Source of the DNA: Gordonia effusa NBRC 100432
GTDB lineage: Bacteria; Actinomycetota; Actinomycetes; Mycobacteriales; Mycobacteriaceae
Assembly: GCF_000241305.1 (NCBI RefSeq)
Contig: NZ_BAEH01000042.1
Location: 1 to 55,509 of the forward strand
Reading direction: 5' to 3'
Length of the DNA stretch: 55,509 nt
The position numbers and the translations under genes are program-made. This document shows, piece by piece, positions 25,522 to 34,660 of this stretch; the first letter of the stretch is position 1; every line of letters starts with the position of its first letter. The notes below the pieces were generated by a model that was not told the origin of the DNA, ran no database searches, and saw only the letters and a program-made list of their open reading frames with translations.

Positions 25522-25534
25522 GGTGATCAGGCTA
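25522..25534 (-). promoter_or_regulatory. Leaderless-type -10 box of the acuC operon
   Basis: TAGCCT on the minus strand (plus 25529-25534) ends seven bases before the acuC GTG. No ribosome site is present. It should drive acuC and the overlapping acyltransferase gene. Confidence 0.55.
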
Positions 25535-25738
25535 GGCCATTGTTACGACATCACGGTGCCGCGCGCCGGATTCGGTTGCCGCGCTGCCGAATTCTCCCCT
25601 CACGGCAGTACTGGCTTCGGCGAAGGACCATCGACGCTGTGCCACACCGCGATAACCTCACCGCCAACCGCGGCACGCTAGTAGTACTCTGGTAGCTCAG
25701 GAGCGTGCAGTGCTGCCACGAAAGGGAACTGGGGCGAC

Positions 25739-26422
25739 GTGAACGATTTGGTCGATACCACCGAAATGTATTTGCGCACAATCTATGACCTCGAAGAAGA
25801 GGGCATCGTTCCGCTGCGCGCACGGATCGCCGAACGTCTCGAACAGAGCGGACCCACGGTGTCGCAGACGGTGGCACGAATGGAACGCGACGGCCTGCTA
25901 CACGTCGCTGGCGACCGTCAACTCGAACTCACCGACAAGGGCCGCGAACTGGCCATCGCGGTCATGCGCAAACATCGCCTCGCCGAGCGTCTGCTCGTCG
26001 ACGTGATCGGTCTGCCGTGGGACGAGGTACACGACGAAGCATGCCGCTGGGAACACGTCATGAGCGAGAGCGTCGAACGCAGGCTCGTCAATGTGCTGGA
26101 GAATCCAACCACGTCGCCATACGGCAACCCGATCCCCGGGTTGGAACTTCTCGGCGTAGAGGGTGTGCCCGCGGTCGATTCGGCCTGCCGAGTGTCCGAC
26201 CTACCGCAAGGCGACGCGGTCGCGGTCGTGATCCGGCGACTGTCGGAGCACGCGCAGTCCGACCAAGAGTTGATCGCGAGCCTGCGTGAGGCCGGCGTCG
26301 TGCCCAACGCGCGTGTCACCATCAGCGGATCTCCGCGCTCGTACACCATCAACACGCCGGGCCATGAAGGTCTGGTGCTATCCACCGAGATGGCGCACTC
26401 GATTTTCGTCGAAAAGGTCTAG
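25739..26422 (+). CDS. ideR: Iron-dependent repressor of the DtxR/IdeR family
   Basis: Predicted 227 aa. Fe2+-activated repressor of siderophore and iron-uptake genes. N-terminal winged helix (RIAERLEQSGPTVSQTVARMERDGLL as recognition region, residues 30-55), dimer and metal domain 74-140, C-terminal SH3-like domain 150-227. Metal ligands Met10, His79, Glu83, His98, Cys102, Glu105 and His106 all occur at the mycobacterial IdeR positions, so it is iron-type, not MntR. Start GTG 25739 gives MNDLVDTTEMYLRTIYDLEEE; GGGAACTGGGG lies upstream. A TACTCT box at 25684-25689 is a possible -10. Stop is adjacent to the convergent DUF4192 stop, with no terminator between. Confidence 0.95.
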   Translation: MNDLVDTTEMYLRTIYDLEEEGIVPLRARIAERLEQSGPTVSQTVARMERDGLLHVAGDRQLELTDKGRELAIAVMRKHRLAERLLVDVIGLPWDEVHDEACRWEHVMSESVERRLVNVLENPTTSPYGNPIPGLELLGVEGVPAVDSACRVSDLPQGDAVAVVIRRLSEHAQSDQELIASLREAGVVPNARVTISGSPRSYTINTPGHEGLVLSTEMAHSIFVEKV

Positions 26423-27511
26423 TCAGCCCGCAATCGGCAACGTCGGTCGAGGCATGTCCACACCGAGTTCTTCGGCGATCCGGTAGGAGTCGCCGATGAG
26501 TTCCCAGAGTAACGCCGGACGTAGTCCGGCTCGCAGCGCACGGTCGAGCAGAATCGCGAATGACCAGTCACGATCGGCGCCGAGCGCGATGTCGAGAGCT
26601 ATCCCGGCGAGTGCGCCCTCACCGGCGATGTAGTGCAGATGCGCCAGTAGCGTCGCCGCGCTGGCTCGGCCTCGTCCGCGTAGTACCTGGGTGAGCTCTC
26701 GCCATATTCGCTCGGCCGGCTCACGCAGATCACTAATCGCCAAGACCAACAGCGCATCGCGTACTCGCACGTCGGTTACTACCCGATGCCATGTTGCCAT
26801 TGCGGCACAAGGCATTTGGACTGCCGTCGACCGCGTGCCGCTAGCCAGGACCGACACTGCATCGTGGGCAAAAGCGAGCAGATCGGCCTGTTCCTCGCGC
26901 GTCGCGCGAGACATTTGGGTAAGCGCGTCAGCCGAGCAATTCGGGTCGTCGCAGTGCGACTTCTCGACCAACTCCTGACTCATTTCGGCGCGCCGTCGCA
27001 GTACCGGGCGACCACGTCGAACCGCTCGATCCAGTGCGGTCGGCGACGTCGTGGGGTCGGCCAGGGAGCCGGCGCCCGGGGGAGGCGCCAGAAACCGCGT
27101 CGGCGGCCCGGCAAAGACCGTGTGCCACTTGCTACCGACTGCATATTCCCTGGTCGCGTAGGCCGCCGCAAACCCTCCGGTGGGAGCAAACGGAACCGCG
27201 ATCTGCGCGATAATGGAAGCGATCTCTGGTGAATCAGGTGGATAACGATCATCCACGATCACCGCCACCACAGCCGCGGCATCGTACTGCCGACAGATCG
27301 TCGCCAGGTTGTCGACCACACCGATGAACTCAGGCCGCACCACACCGCCGGCGTCGAGGAGCAGGTCGTGTCGCATCGTCGAATTGATCGAGCCGTCGTC
27401 GTCGAATGCGACGAGAACCAGCGACCGCTCCGGCATGAACCCAATCAGTCCACCTAAGGCATCCAGGAGTACGTCGGCGTTGAGAGCTTTGTTAGTGCTG
27501 TTTGTCGTCAT
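26423..27511 (-). CDS. DUF4192 family protein
   Basis: Predicted 362 aa, soluble. The start DVLLDALGGLIGFMPERSLVLVAFDDDG matches the DUF4192 N-terminal block, followed by YDAAAVVAVIVDDRYPP and a helical C-terminal region with RVRDALLVLAI and RAALLAHLHYIAGEGALAGIALDIALGAD-like segments. Function unknown; common in actinobacteria near ideR. ATG 27511 is preferred to an upstream codon (27592) because the upstream residues do not fit the family. Convergent with ideR, stops abutting. Confidence 0.78.
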   Translation of the reverse strand: MTTNSTNKALNADVLLDALGGLIGFMPERSLVLVAFDDDGSINSTMRHDLLLDAGGVVRPEFIGVVDNLATICRQYDAAAVVAVIVDDRYPPDSPEIASIIAQIAVPFAPTGGFAAAYATREYAVGSKWHTVFAGPPTRFLAPPPGAGSLADPTTSPTALDRAVRRGRPVLRRRAEMSQELVEKSHCDDPNCSADALTQMSRATREEQADLLAFAHDAVSVLASGTRSTAVQMPCAAMATWHRVVTDVRVRDALLVLAISDLREPAERIWRELTQVLRGRGRASAATLLAHLHYIAGEGALAGIALDIALGADRDWSFAILLDRALRAGLRPALLWELIGDSYRIAEELGVDMPRPTLPIAG

Positions 27512-27626
27512 CGTCCAATAGTGGGACGCGAAACTGGTTGCGCAAGAGCCATTTTCGCTACGACGGCGTGTCGTCCACAGTTGGTATTTCATCCACGGAT
27601 TTACCTGGACCGATGCATGTCATGCC

Positions 27627-28337
27627 TCAGCCGAACGCTGCCAACACCGCCTTGGCGAATAGGGCATCGAGATCGGCGGTCGCCGTCGCGGAGACCTGCG
27701 CCGGGTCGGCGTTCGCGGCTGCCGCCGTTGCCACACCGCGGTACACAACGTAGACCCGCACACCATCGCGTTGAGCCAGATAGGTTTTGGACGCGATACC
27801 AAGCGAGGAGTCACCCGTGCCGCCAGGCCCCGAGCCACCCGTTGTCTGTGTCCGCGCGATCCCAAATGTCGACACACCGCTGGCCGAGGGCGACTTCGGG
27901 AGATCGATCTCGGCCTGCCGCACTGTCGACAACGCTCCGGCGGCGTTGGTGCGCACATACGACTTACATTGCGCCACTTGGCTTTCGACATCGGACAACG
28001 GTGTACTCACGCGCGTGGTCACCACCGTTAGTGTGCCCGGCAGCGCCGACGACGCCGGCAACTGGGCAACCATCACCGCACTGTCCGCCGGATTGGACGA
28101 GAGTGACTTGGGCGCACAACCGTCAGGTTCGACTCTCCCACCGCGAACGTCGCCCACGACGTCGGAGATAACCGCGGTGCGCGCGGCACCCTCGACACTC
28201 GTCGGAGTCAGATGCGCCGGAAAGTCCGTCGCGACGACCATCCGGGCGCTGATGTCGGGATGGGAGTCGCCTTCGACGCTGCACGCGCTGCCCGTCAGGA
28301 TCGCACTGATCAGCGCAGCCGTCATCAGCCATCGCAC
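27627..28337 (-). CDS. Putative exported or lipoprotein of unknown function
   Basis: Predicted 236 aa. A hydrophobic signal (RWLMTAALISAILTGSAC) ends in a Cys at about residue 19; the lipobox is poor (Gly at -3), so lipid attachment is only likely. The rest is a Ser/Thr/Ala-rich extracytoplasmic domain with GCAPKSLSSN and VAQCKSY, giving one possible disulfide, and a C-terminal QRDGVRVYVVYRGV strand. Resembles the mycobacterial sensor-domain/DUF5642-like lipoproteins but I cannot assign it. GTG 28337 has GAAGG six bases upstream; GTG 28361 is an alternative with a longer Arg-containing n-region. Confidence 0.55.
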   Translation of the reverse strand: MRWLMTAALISAILTGSACSVEGDSHPDISARMVVATDFPAHLTPTSVEGAARTAVISDVVGDVRGGRVEPDGCAPKSLSSNPADSAVMVAQLPASSALPGTLTVVTTRVSTPLSDVESQVAQCKSYVRTNAAGALSTVRQAEIDLPKSPSASGVSTFGIARTQTTGGSGPGGTGDSSLGIASKTYLAQRDGVRVYVVYRGVATAAAANADPAQVSATATADLDALFAKAVLAAFG

Positions 28338-28581
28338 CGAGAGCCTTCGTGGACCGATCACAGCGCACAAGTCTGCCAGCAATCACCACCTATTCCGGGA
28401 ATCAGGCGCCCCCTCGGTGCGTTGCATGAGATCGATACCGATCAGTCAGATTCGGAAATCGAACGTCGACTCGAGGCGCTGCCGCGTGATGGCACGGCGA
28501 ATGGATTCGCCTAGCCGGGTGCTGGTGAGGGACAATGGTCATTTCACCGGTCGGCACACTCGAGAAGAAGGAGGCATGACA

Positions 28582-29544
28582 ATGGATGAGAAGCCAGAGC
28601 AGAGCTCACTCTACGAGTTGGAGTTCCCGGCGCCCGAGATGTCTGGACCGCCCGAACGCGGCCCAGTGCTGATTCACGCACTTGAGGGCTTCGCGGACGC
28701 CGGTCACGCCGTCGCATTGGCGGCCGAACATCTGCGTGACAGCCTGGAATCTGAGCTCGTTGCGACCTTCAACACCGATGAATTGATCGATTACCGCTCG
28801 CGTCGCCCGATAATGACCTTTTCCGGCGAGGAATTCACCTCGGTTGATATGCCGAAACTGACGATGCACGCGGTCCGGGACAACGCGGGCGTTGGATTCC
28901 TGTTGCTGTCGGGCGCCGAACCAGACCTGCGCTGGGAACAGTTCGTCGAGGCCGTACGGCGTTTGACCGAGCAATTTCGGGTGACCGATGTCATAGGTCT
29001 CAACGCCATCCCGATGGCGGTCCCCCATACCCGGCCGGCAACTATCACCGCGCACGGAGATTCCGAACAACTCGGTGGTCTACCCCGATGGGGTTCGGAG
29101 ATGAAGATCCCGGCGTCGGCGTCGATGCTGCTTGAGTTGCGACTCACCGAGCATGGCTATCGCGGTGCGGGCCTATCGGCCCACGTGCCTCACTACCTGT
29201 CGCAGACAAACTATCCGGGTGCCGCGGCACGCTTGGTGGAGACCGTCGCCGACGTCACCGGCCTCAAACTGCCGATTGCCGCGCTGGACAACGCCGCGGC
29301 GACGGTACGTGAGCAGATCGACAGCGAAGTGTCGGGCAATAGCGAGATCCAGTCGGTGGTGTCGGCCCTGGAGTCGCAGTACGACAGCTTCCACGAAGCA
29401 GCTCAAACGCAGGCATCGCTGCTTGCCGCCGACGAGCCGCTGCCCAGCGGCGACGAACTCGGCGCCGAGTTGGAGAAATTCCTCGCGCAACATAACCGCG
29501 ATCAAGAACAGGGCGATGCTGGCGACACCTCCGGCACTATCTGA
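28582..29544 (+). CDS. PAC2 family (proteasome-assembly-chaperone-like) protein
   Basis: Predicted 320 aa. LYELEFPAPEMSGPPERGPVL, HALEGFADAGHAVALAAEHL and FTSVDMPKL identify the actinobacterial PAC2 family (Rv2714 group); LSAHVPHYLSQTNYPGAAARLVETVADVTG is its second conserved block. C-terminal residues about 255-320 look helical and acidic. Molecular role unknown; eukaryotic PAC2 chaperones proteasome assembly. Start ATG 28582 is set by AAGGAGG seven bases upstream; ATG 28576 is too close to that site. The stop lies 28 bases inside the following helicase gene, implying coupling. Confidence 0.85.
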   Translation: MDEKPEQSSLYELEFPAPEMSGPPERGPVLIHALEGFADAGHAVALAAEHLRDSLESELVATFNTDELIDYRSRRPIMTFSGEEFTSVDMPKLTMHAVRDNAGVGFLLLSGAEPDLRWEQFVEAVRRLTEQFRVTDVIGLNAIPMAVPHTRPATITAHGDSEQLGGLPRWGSEMKIPASASMLLELRLTEHGYRGAGLSAHVPHYLSQTNYPGAAARLVETVADVTGLKLPIAALDNAAATVREQIDSEVSGNSEIQSVVSALESQYDSFHEAAQTQASLLAADEPLPSGDELGAELEKFLAQHNRDQEQGDAGDTSGTI

Positions 29545-31633
29545 CCCCGCCTCTCGCGCGGACTTCGACGAGGACCGGGCGTTCGAGGAGTTCTCCGACT
29601 GGGTGGAAGGCCGCGGCCTGCAGTTCTATCCCCATCAGGAAGAAGCGCTGCTGGAGCTGGTCGGCGACTCGCATGTCATCTTGGCGACGCCAACCGGCTC
29701 GGGTAAATCACTAGTCGCGACCGGCGCGATCTACTTCGCGCGACATCGGCACCGCCGCGCCTATTACACCGCGCCGATCAAAGCACTGGTCAGCGAGAAG
29801 TTCTTCGAACTATGCGATGCCTTCGGAGCCGACAACGTCGGGCTACTCACCGGCGACGCCTCGGTCAACTCCGATGCACCGATCATCTGCGCCACAGCAG
29901 AGGTCGTCGCCAATATCGCTCTGCGCGACGGACCCGATAGCGATATCGGCCTGCTTGTCGCCGACGAATTTCATTACTACGGCGACCGGGATCGCGGTTG
30001 GGCATGGCAGGTGCCACTCATCGAGCTGCCCGACACCCAGTTCCTCTTGATGTCGGCCACGCTCGGCGATGTCTCCTTCTTCGTCGATGACCTCACCAAA
30101 CGCACTCGTCGGCCGACCGCGGCCATCACTGGTACTACCCGGCCGGTGCCACTGGAATACGCCTACGCGCTCACACCGATACACGAGACGATCGAAAAGC
30201 TCGTCGACGCCGGACGCGCCCCGGTCTACGTAGTGCATTTCACTCAAGCCTCAGCCGTCGAGCGGGCCCAGGCTCTCATGTCAGCGAAGGTTGCCGACAA
30301 GGAGCATCGAGCTCGTATCGCCGAGGCAATCGGCGATTTCCGCTTCGGCACCGGCTTCGGCGCCACGCTGAGCAAGCTGCTGAGGGCCGGCATCGGCGTA
30401 CACCACGCCGGAATGTTGCCGCGCTACCGACGGTTGGTCGAGCGGCTTGCGCAGCAGGGGCTCTTGCGGGTGGTCGCGGGAACCGACACTCTCGGCGTCG
30501 GGATCAACGTACCTATTCGTACAGTGCTGCTGGCCGGACTGTCCAAGTACGACGGCACCAAAGTCCGGCGCTTGTCCGCTCGCGAATTCCACCAGATCGC
30601 CGGCCGAGCGGGGCGGGCCGGCTTCGATACCGTCGGGTACGTCGTCGCGCAGGCACCAGAGCACGACGTCGAGAACGCCCGCGCTGTCGCCAAAGCCGGC
30701 AGTGATCCTAAGAAGGTGCGAAAAGTGGTGCGCCGCAAGCCTCCCGAGGGTTTCGTCTCGTGGGGCGAGCAGACTTTCCTCACGCTGACCACCGCGCCCA
30801 ACGAGCCCTTGCGGTCGCATTTTCATATCACGATGGCGATGCTGATGGAGGTGCTCGCTCGGCCGGGTGACTGTTTCGCAGCACTGCGTCATCTGCTGGA
30901 AACCAATCACGAGACGCGCGCACGACAGCTCAAACACATCAAACACACCATCGCGCTGTATCGGGACCTACGCCAGAGCGGCATCGTGAATCAGTTGGCA
31001 GAACCCGACCGGTTCGGCAAACATGTCGCACTTTCGGTTGATATGCCGGAGAATTTCGCCCTCACCAACCCGCTGTCGGCGTTCGCGTTGGCCGCATTTG
31101 ACCTGCTCGATGCCGAATCATCGACCTATCCCTTCGACGTGCTGTCTGTCGTTGAAGCAACTCTCGATGACCCGCGACAGGTACTGCTCGCTCAGCGCAA
31201 GGCTGCGCGCGATATAGCCATCGCCGAAATGAAGGCCGACGGCATCGAATACGAGGAACGGATGGCTCGACTCGAGGAGATCACCTGGCCGCAGCCGCTC
31301 CTCGACGAGATCACGTTTGCCTTCGGCGTGTACCGGTCGAGTCATCCCTGGGTCGGTTCATTTCCGCCATCGCCGAAATCGGTCGCGCGTGAAATCCTTG
31401 GCCGGTCAAAGACATTCAACGAGTTCGTGTCCGAGTACGGGCTAGCGCGCAGCGAGGGAGTGTTGCTGCGCTACCTCACCGATGCGTATCGAGTACTGCG
31501 ATCGGGTTTGCCGCAGAGCGTCGCATCCGACGAGGTGGTGGAACTTACCGAAAGACTCGGCGCGATGGTGCGCGAAGTCGACTCCAGCCTGCTTGACGAA
31601 TGGGAACAGCTGACCACGGTCGGCTCGGAATAG
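29516..31633 (+). CDS. Ski2-like DEAD/DEAH RNA helicase with DUF3516 C-terminus
   Basis: Predicted 705 aa. Walker [10 protein letters not shown] at residues 57-65, [14 protein letters not shown] (motif Ia), [10 protein letters not shown] (a DEFH motif II), LMSATLGD (III), [19 protein letters not shown] and [10 protein letters not shown] (V and VI). After about residue 370 comes a long C-terminal region ([19 protein letters not shown] onward) typical of DUF3516. Related to Ski2/Mtr4-like helicases that feed RNA to degradation; substrate unknown. ATG 29516 overlaps the PAC2 gene end by 29 bases, with AGGG upstream. It is one frame away from PAC2, so a genuine overlap, not a fusion. Confidence 0.87.
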   Translation: MLATPPALSDPASRADFDEDRAFEEFSDWVEGRGLQFYPHQEEALLELVGDSHVILATPTGSGKSLVATGAIYFARHRHRRAYYTAPIKALVSEKFFELCDAFGADNVGLLTGDASVNSDAPIICATAEVVANIALRDGPDSDIGLLVADEFHYYGDRDRGWAWQVPLIELPDTQFLLMSATLGDVSFFVDDLTKRTRRPTAAITGTTRPVPLEYAYALTPIHETIEKLVDAGRAPVYVVHFTQASAVERAQALMSAKVADKEHRARIAEAIGDFRFGTGFGATLSKLLRAGIGVHHAGMLPRYRRLVERLAQQGLLRVVAGTDTLGVGINVPIRTVLLAGLSKYDGTKVRRLSAREFHQIAGRAGRAGFDTVGYVVAQAPEHDVENARAVAKAGSDPKKVRKVVRRKPPEGFVSWGEQTFLTLTTAPNEPLRSHFHITMAMLMEVLARPGDCFAALRHLLETNHETRARQLKHIKHTIALYRDLRQSGIVNQLAEPDRFGKHVALSVDMPENFALTNPLSAFALAAFDLLDAESSTYPFDVLSVVEATLDDPRQVLLAQRKAARDIAIAEMKADGIEYEERMARLEEITWPQPLLDEITFAFGVYRSSHPWVGSFPPSPKSVAREILGRSKTFNEFVSEYGLARSEGVLLRYLTDAYRVLRSGLPQSVASDEVVELTERLGAMVREVDSSLLDEWEQLTTVGSE

Positions 31634-31662
31634 TTGCCGTTGATCTGACGTTGAGTCTGGCT

Positions 31663-32100
31663 ATGGCACTTCAGGGAGAATACGCACCGAGCACATCAGA
31701 CTGGGCCCGTAAACAAGCCGAGACCATCGAAGAATCTGGCGGGACCACCGGAACTTCACTCAATGGGATGGCGGTGATCGTGCTGACGACCGTCGGCGCG
31801 AAGTCGGGCAAGTTGCGTAAGAGTCCGCTAATGCGGGTTGAGCACGACGGTGAGTATCTAGCGGTTGCCTCACTTGGCGGTGCACCGAAGAATCCGCAGT
31901 GGTACCACAATGTCGTCGCACATCCCGAGGTCGACGTGCGTGATGGCGAGCAGGTCGGCAGCTACACGGCACGGGAGATCTCCGGTGCCGAGCGCGACAT
32001 CTGGTGGGAGCGTGCGGTCGCGGCATTCCCGAACTACGCCGACTACGCCACCAAAACCAGCCGAGTAATTCCGCTGTTCGTACTGACGCCAAACAACTAG
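31663..32100 (+). CDS. Deazaflavin (F420)-dependent nitroreductase family protein
   Basis: Predicted 145 aa. The split-barrel pattern [31 protein letters not shown]...[25 protein letters not shown] is that of the Ddn/Rv1558 family, which uses F420H2 to reduce quinones or nitro-compounds. Family genes: GAKSGKLR and PKNPQWYHN are the cofactor-contact segments. Substrate unknown. ATG 31663 starts 29 bases after the helicase stop; the ribosome site is weak, so readthrough from the helicase operon is likely. A two-tier hairpin follows. Confidence 0.8.
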   Translation: MALQGEYAPSTSDWARKQAETIEESGGTTGTSLNGMAVIVLTTVGAKSGKLRKSPLMRVEHDGEYLAVASLGGAPKNPQWYHNVVAHPEVDVRDGEQVGSYTAREISGAERDIWWERAVAAFPNYADYATKTSRVIPLFVLTPNN

Positions 32101-32126
32101 ATCGGCGCACCGGTCCCCCGCCCCTT

Positions 32127-32201
32127 CCGCAAACCCGACTCCGCGCGACATCCCCGACCCGATTTCCGGGTCGGGGATGTCCTATCGAGTCGGGTTTGCG
32201 G
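32127..32201. terminator. Two-tier inverted repeat between convergent genes
   Basis: Outer arms CCGCAAACCCGACTC (32127-32141) and GAGTCGGGTTTGCGG (32187-32201) pair perfectly over 15 bp; inner arms GACATCCCCGACCC (32147-32160) and GGGTCGGGGATGTC (32168-32181) pair over 14 bp; five-base bulges separate them on each side and the loop is seven bases. It lies between the nitroreductase stop (32100) and the oxyR stop (32208). Strong bidirectional terminator or cruciform. Confidence 0.82.
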
Positions 32202-32207
32202 ATAGGC

Positions 32208-33140
32208 CTAGAGCTCCTCGACAACACCGGTTTCGCCGACGACGCTCTTTATCGTCTCGGCCAATGCGGCGAAAGTCTCAGCGCGGCGCGATGATTCGCG
32301 GTAGACGAGCCCAATTTCGCGACCGGGCCGTGGTTTCGCGAAGGTCGCCGTGCCCAGCCCACCACCCGACGTCTCAGCCCCCACCGCTGTCGCCGGAATC
32401 AGAGTGACGCCGAGTCCACCCTCGACGCACTGCACCGCCGTCGCCAACGAAGCTGCCCTCGTCTGACCGATCTCCGGCCGAAACCCGGCCAACCGGCACA
32501 CTTCGAGCGCCTGGTCGCGAAGACAATGCCCTTCGTCGAGCAGAAGCAGCGGTAGGTCGATCAACGACTGCGGATCGACCCGTTTGCGACCCGACAGCGG
32601 ATGACCAGCGGGCAGCGTCAAGACGAAATCTTCACGGTACAACGGGATTTCGACGATCCCTCGCGCCTCGGTCGGCAACGCGAGGAGTGCGGCGTCGAGC
32701 GTCCCCTCACGTAGCTGATCGAGGAGACGAGCCGTTTGGTCTTCGACGACACGCACTCCCAGTTCAGGTAGGTCGGCGGCAATGCCACGCAGGACCGCTG
32801 GCAAAACATAGGGAGCGACCGTTGGAATCAGTCCGAGGCGCACGGCTCCGGCCAACGGGTCGTCGGCACCGCGGGCGGCGACCATGAACGCGTCGATCGC
32901 ATCGACCGCCACGGTCGCCTGCGCCAGCAGCGTCTCACCGTCGGGAGTCAAGAAGACACGCCGAGTTGAACGCTCGATGAGTTGAGTACCCAGCCCGGCT
33001 TCCAGCGCGGCGAGCGCCTGGGACAGCGACGGCTGGCTAATCCCCAATTCCGTTGCCGCAGAACCAAAATGCCGCTTTCTGGCGACGGCGACGAACGCCC
33101 TCAGCCCGGCCGGAGAGGGCTGATAACTTTGATCGGTCAT
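32208..33140 (-). CDS. oxyR: LysR-type peroxide sensor OxyR
   Basis: Predicted 310 aa. N-terminal helix-turn-helix ([27 protein letters not shown]), then the LysR effector domain. The redox pair is present: [14 protein letters not shown], spacing as in OxyR Cys199-Cys208, which form a disulfide with H2O2. It should activate the divergent ahpC-ahpD genes. ATG 33140 is fixed by a TACACT -10 box ending seven bases upstream (leaderless); an upstream in-frame start would be inside that promoter. Confidence 0.9.
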   Translation of the reverse strand: MTDQSYQPSPAGLRAFVAVARKRHFGSAATELGISQPSLSQALAALEAGLGTQLIERSTRRVFLTPDGETLLAQATVAVDAIDAFMVAARGADDPLAGAVRLGLIPTVAPYVLPAVLRGIAADLPELGVRVVEDQTARLLDQLREGTLDAALLALPTEARGIVEIPLYREDFVLTLPAGHPLSGRKRVDPQSLIDLPLLLLDEGHCLRDQALEVCRLAGFRPEIGQTRAASLATAVQCVEGGLGVTLIPATAVGAETSGGGLGTATFAKPRPGREIGLVYRESSRRAETFAALAETIKSVVGETGVVEEL

Positions 33141-33164
33141 GCCTATCAGTGTAGTGCTTATCAT
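33141..33164 (-). promoter_or_regulatory. oxyR leaderless -10 box and candidate OxyR operator
   Basis: TACACT on the minus strand (plus 33148-33153) ends seven bases before the oxyR ATG. The same stretch on the plus strand has the tandem elements CTATCA (33143-33148) and CTTATCA (33157-33163), a possible OxyR site shared with ahpC. Binding is inferred from position only. Confidence 0.45.
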
Positions 33165-33250
33165 CACGTTTCGTTTTCGTTGCAGTTCGGGCAGGATGGA
33201 GAAGTAAATCCTCTAGTCGAAACTTTGATTGAGCTTAGGAGCGCACCACA

Positions 33251-33838
33251 ATGGCATTGCTGACCATCGGCGATCAGTTCCCCGCATACAACCTCACCGC
33301 AGTCATCGGCGGAGATCTGTCGCAGGTTAACGCCCAGCAACCCGACGACTACTTCACCCAGGTCTCCAGTGACGACCACGAGGGCAAGTGGCGCATCATC
33401 TTCTTCTGGCCCAAGGATTTCACCTTCGTCTGCCCCACCGAGATCGCCGCCTTCGGCAAGCTCAACGACGAATTCGCCGATCGTGACGCCCAGGTCCTCG
33501 GCGCGTCGGTCGACAACGAATTCGTCCACTTCCAGTGGCGCGCACAGCATGACGACCTCAAGACCCTCCCCTTCCCGATGCTCAGCGACCTCAAGCGTGA
33601 ACTCGCTTCTGCCGCGGGCGTTCTCAACGCCGACGGTGTCGCCGATCGCGCGACGTTCATCGTCGACCCCAACAACGAGATTCAGTTCGTCTCGGTGACC
33701 GCGGGGTCGGTCGGACGCAACGTCGACGAGGTACTGCGTGTCCTCGACGCCCTGCAATCCGACGAACTGTGCGCATGCAACTGGCGCAAGGGTGACCCGA
33801 CCATCAACGCGGGCGAATTGCTCACCGCCAGCGTCTGA
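33251..33838 (+). CDS. ahpC: Alkyl hydroperoxide reductase peroxidase subunit (2-Cys peroxiredoxin)
   Basis: Reduces H2O2, organic peroxides and peroxynitrite. Predicted 195 aa. Peroxidatic Cys61 is in FTFVCPTEIAAF; the C-terminal CACNW contributes the resolving cysteines, as in mycobacterial AhpC (Cys174/Cys176). Electrons come from AhpD encoded 44 bases downstream. ATG 33251 follows AGGAG. Divergent from oxyR, its predicted activator. Confidence 0.97.
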   Translation: MALLTIGDQFPAYNLTAVIGGDLSQVNAQQPDDYFTQVSSDDHEGKWRIIFFWPKDFTFVCPTEIAAFGKLNDEFADRDAQVLGASVDNEFVHFQWRAQHDDLKTLPFPMLSDLKRELASAAGVLNADGVADRATFIVDPNNEIQFVSVTAGSVGRNVDEVLRVLDALQSDELCACNWRKGDPTINAGELLTASV

Positions 33839-33882
33839 TTCATCCCTAGCGACAGCAAGCAAACCAGACCAGGAAGTACGGA

Positions 33883-34416
33883 ATGAGCATCGATAACCTC
33901 AAGAACGCACTCCCCGAGTACGCCAAAGATCTCAAGTTGAATCTCGGTTCGATCAGCCGCACTACCGCGCTGAACGAGGACCAGTTGTGGGGCACCCTGC
34001 TGGCCACCGCCGCGGCGACTCGAAATGCCCGGGTGCTGTCGGAGATCTCCGACGAGGCCGCCGACACTTTGTCCGCCGAGACCTACAACGCCGCACTTGG
34101 CGCCGCGTCGATCATGGGCATGAACAATGTGTTTTACCGTGGTCGGGGTTTCCTCGACGGTAAGTACGACGACCTGCGTCCGGGCCTGCGGATGAATATC
34201 ATCGGGAATCCGGGAGTCGACAAGGCCCTGTTCGAGCTATGGTCCTTCGCGGTGTCGTCAATCAATGGCTGCGGCCATTGCGTTGCGGCACACGAGAATA
34301 CGCTGCGCGAGGCAGGCGTGGATCGGGAGGCGATCTTCGAGTCGCTGAAGGTCGCATCAATCGTCGCGGGCGTCGCCCAAGCGATTGCGACCACCGAGGT
34401 CTTGGCGAAGGCCTAG
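33883..34416 (+). CDS. ahpD: Alkyl hydroperoxidase D (CxxC reductase of AhpC)
   Basis: Predicted 177 aa. All-alpha AhpD fold with the catalytic motif [10 protein letters not shown] around residue 128-137: two redox Cys and a charge-relay His/Glu. It transfers electrons from lipoamide-type adaptors to AhpC. ATG 33883 with AGGAAG upstream; same operon as ahpC. A terminator with a T-run follows. Confidence 0.95.
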   Translation: MSIDNLKNALPEYAKDLKLNLGSISRTTALNEDQLWGTLLATAAATRNARVLSEISDEAADTLSAETYNAALGAASIMGMNNVFYRGRGFLDGKYDDLRPGLRMNIIGNPGVDKALFELWSFAVSSINGCGHCVAAHENTLREAGVDREAIFESLKVASIVAGVAQAIATTEVLAKA

Positions 34417-34435
34417 AACACATCATCACCCAATT

Positions 34436-34470
34436 GGGCCGGTCATCTCATCGGATGACCGGCCCTTTTG
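34436..34470 (+). terminator. Rho-independent terminator of ahpC-ahpD
   Basis: Perfect 12-bp stem GGGCCGGTCATC (34436-34447) with GATGACCGGCCC (34454-34465), six-base loop, then TTTT. Confidence 0.92.
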
Positions 34471-34660
34471 GTCCGTGCCGAATGGCGGTCGTCGCGTCAA
34501 GGTCTCCCTCACCCCGGCCGGGTTAGAGAACGTCGTTGTCTCACCACGTCTCGATACACCGCGTCTCGCAAGCTCGTCGCGGCACTCGACGATCGCACGG
34601 GGCAACACCACACCCTTGTCGCAGCACTCGGTGCCCTCTTCGCGGCACTCGACGACCGGC
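34471..34660. repeat. Gene-free spacer with a short direct repeat
   Basis: 190 bases between the ahpD terminator and the aminotransferase stop. TCGCGGCACTCGACGA occurs twice (about 34577-34592 and 34638-34653), with related TCGCAGCACTC between. It resembles the degenerate TCTCGATAC/CTCGAC clusters common in actinobacterial spacers. No gene seen. Confidence 0.45.

Noticed and set aside
27787..28581. Long N-terminal extension of the PAC2 gene
   Set aside because: Antisense to the putative lipoprotein; AAGGAGG positions the start at 28582.
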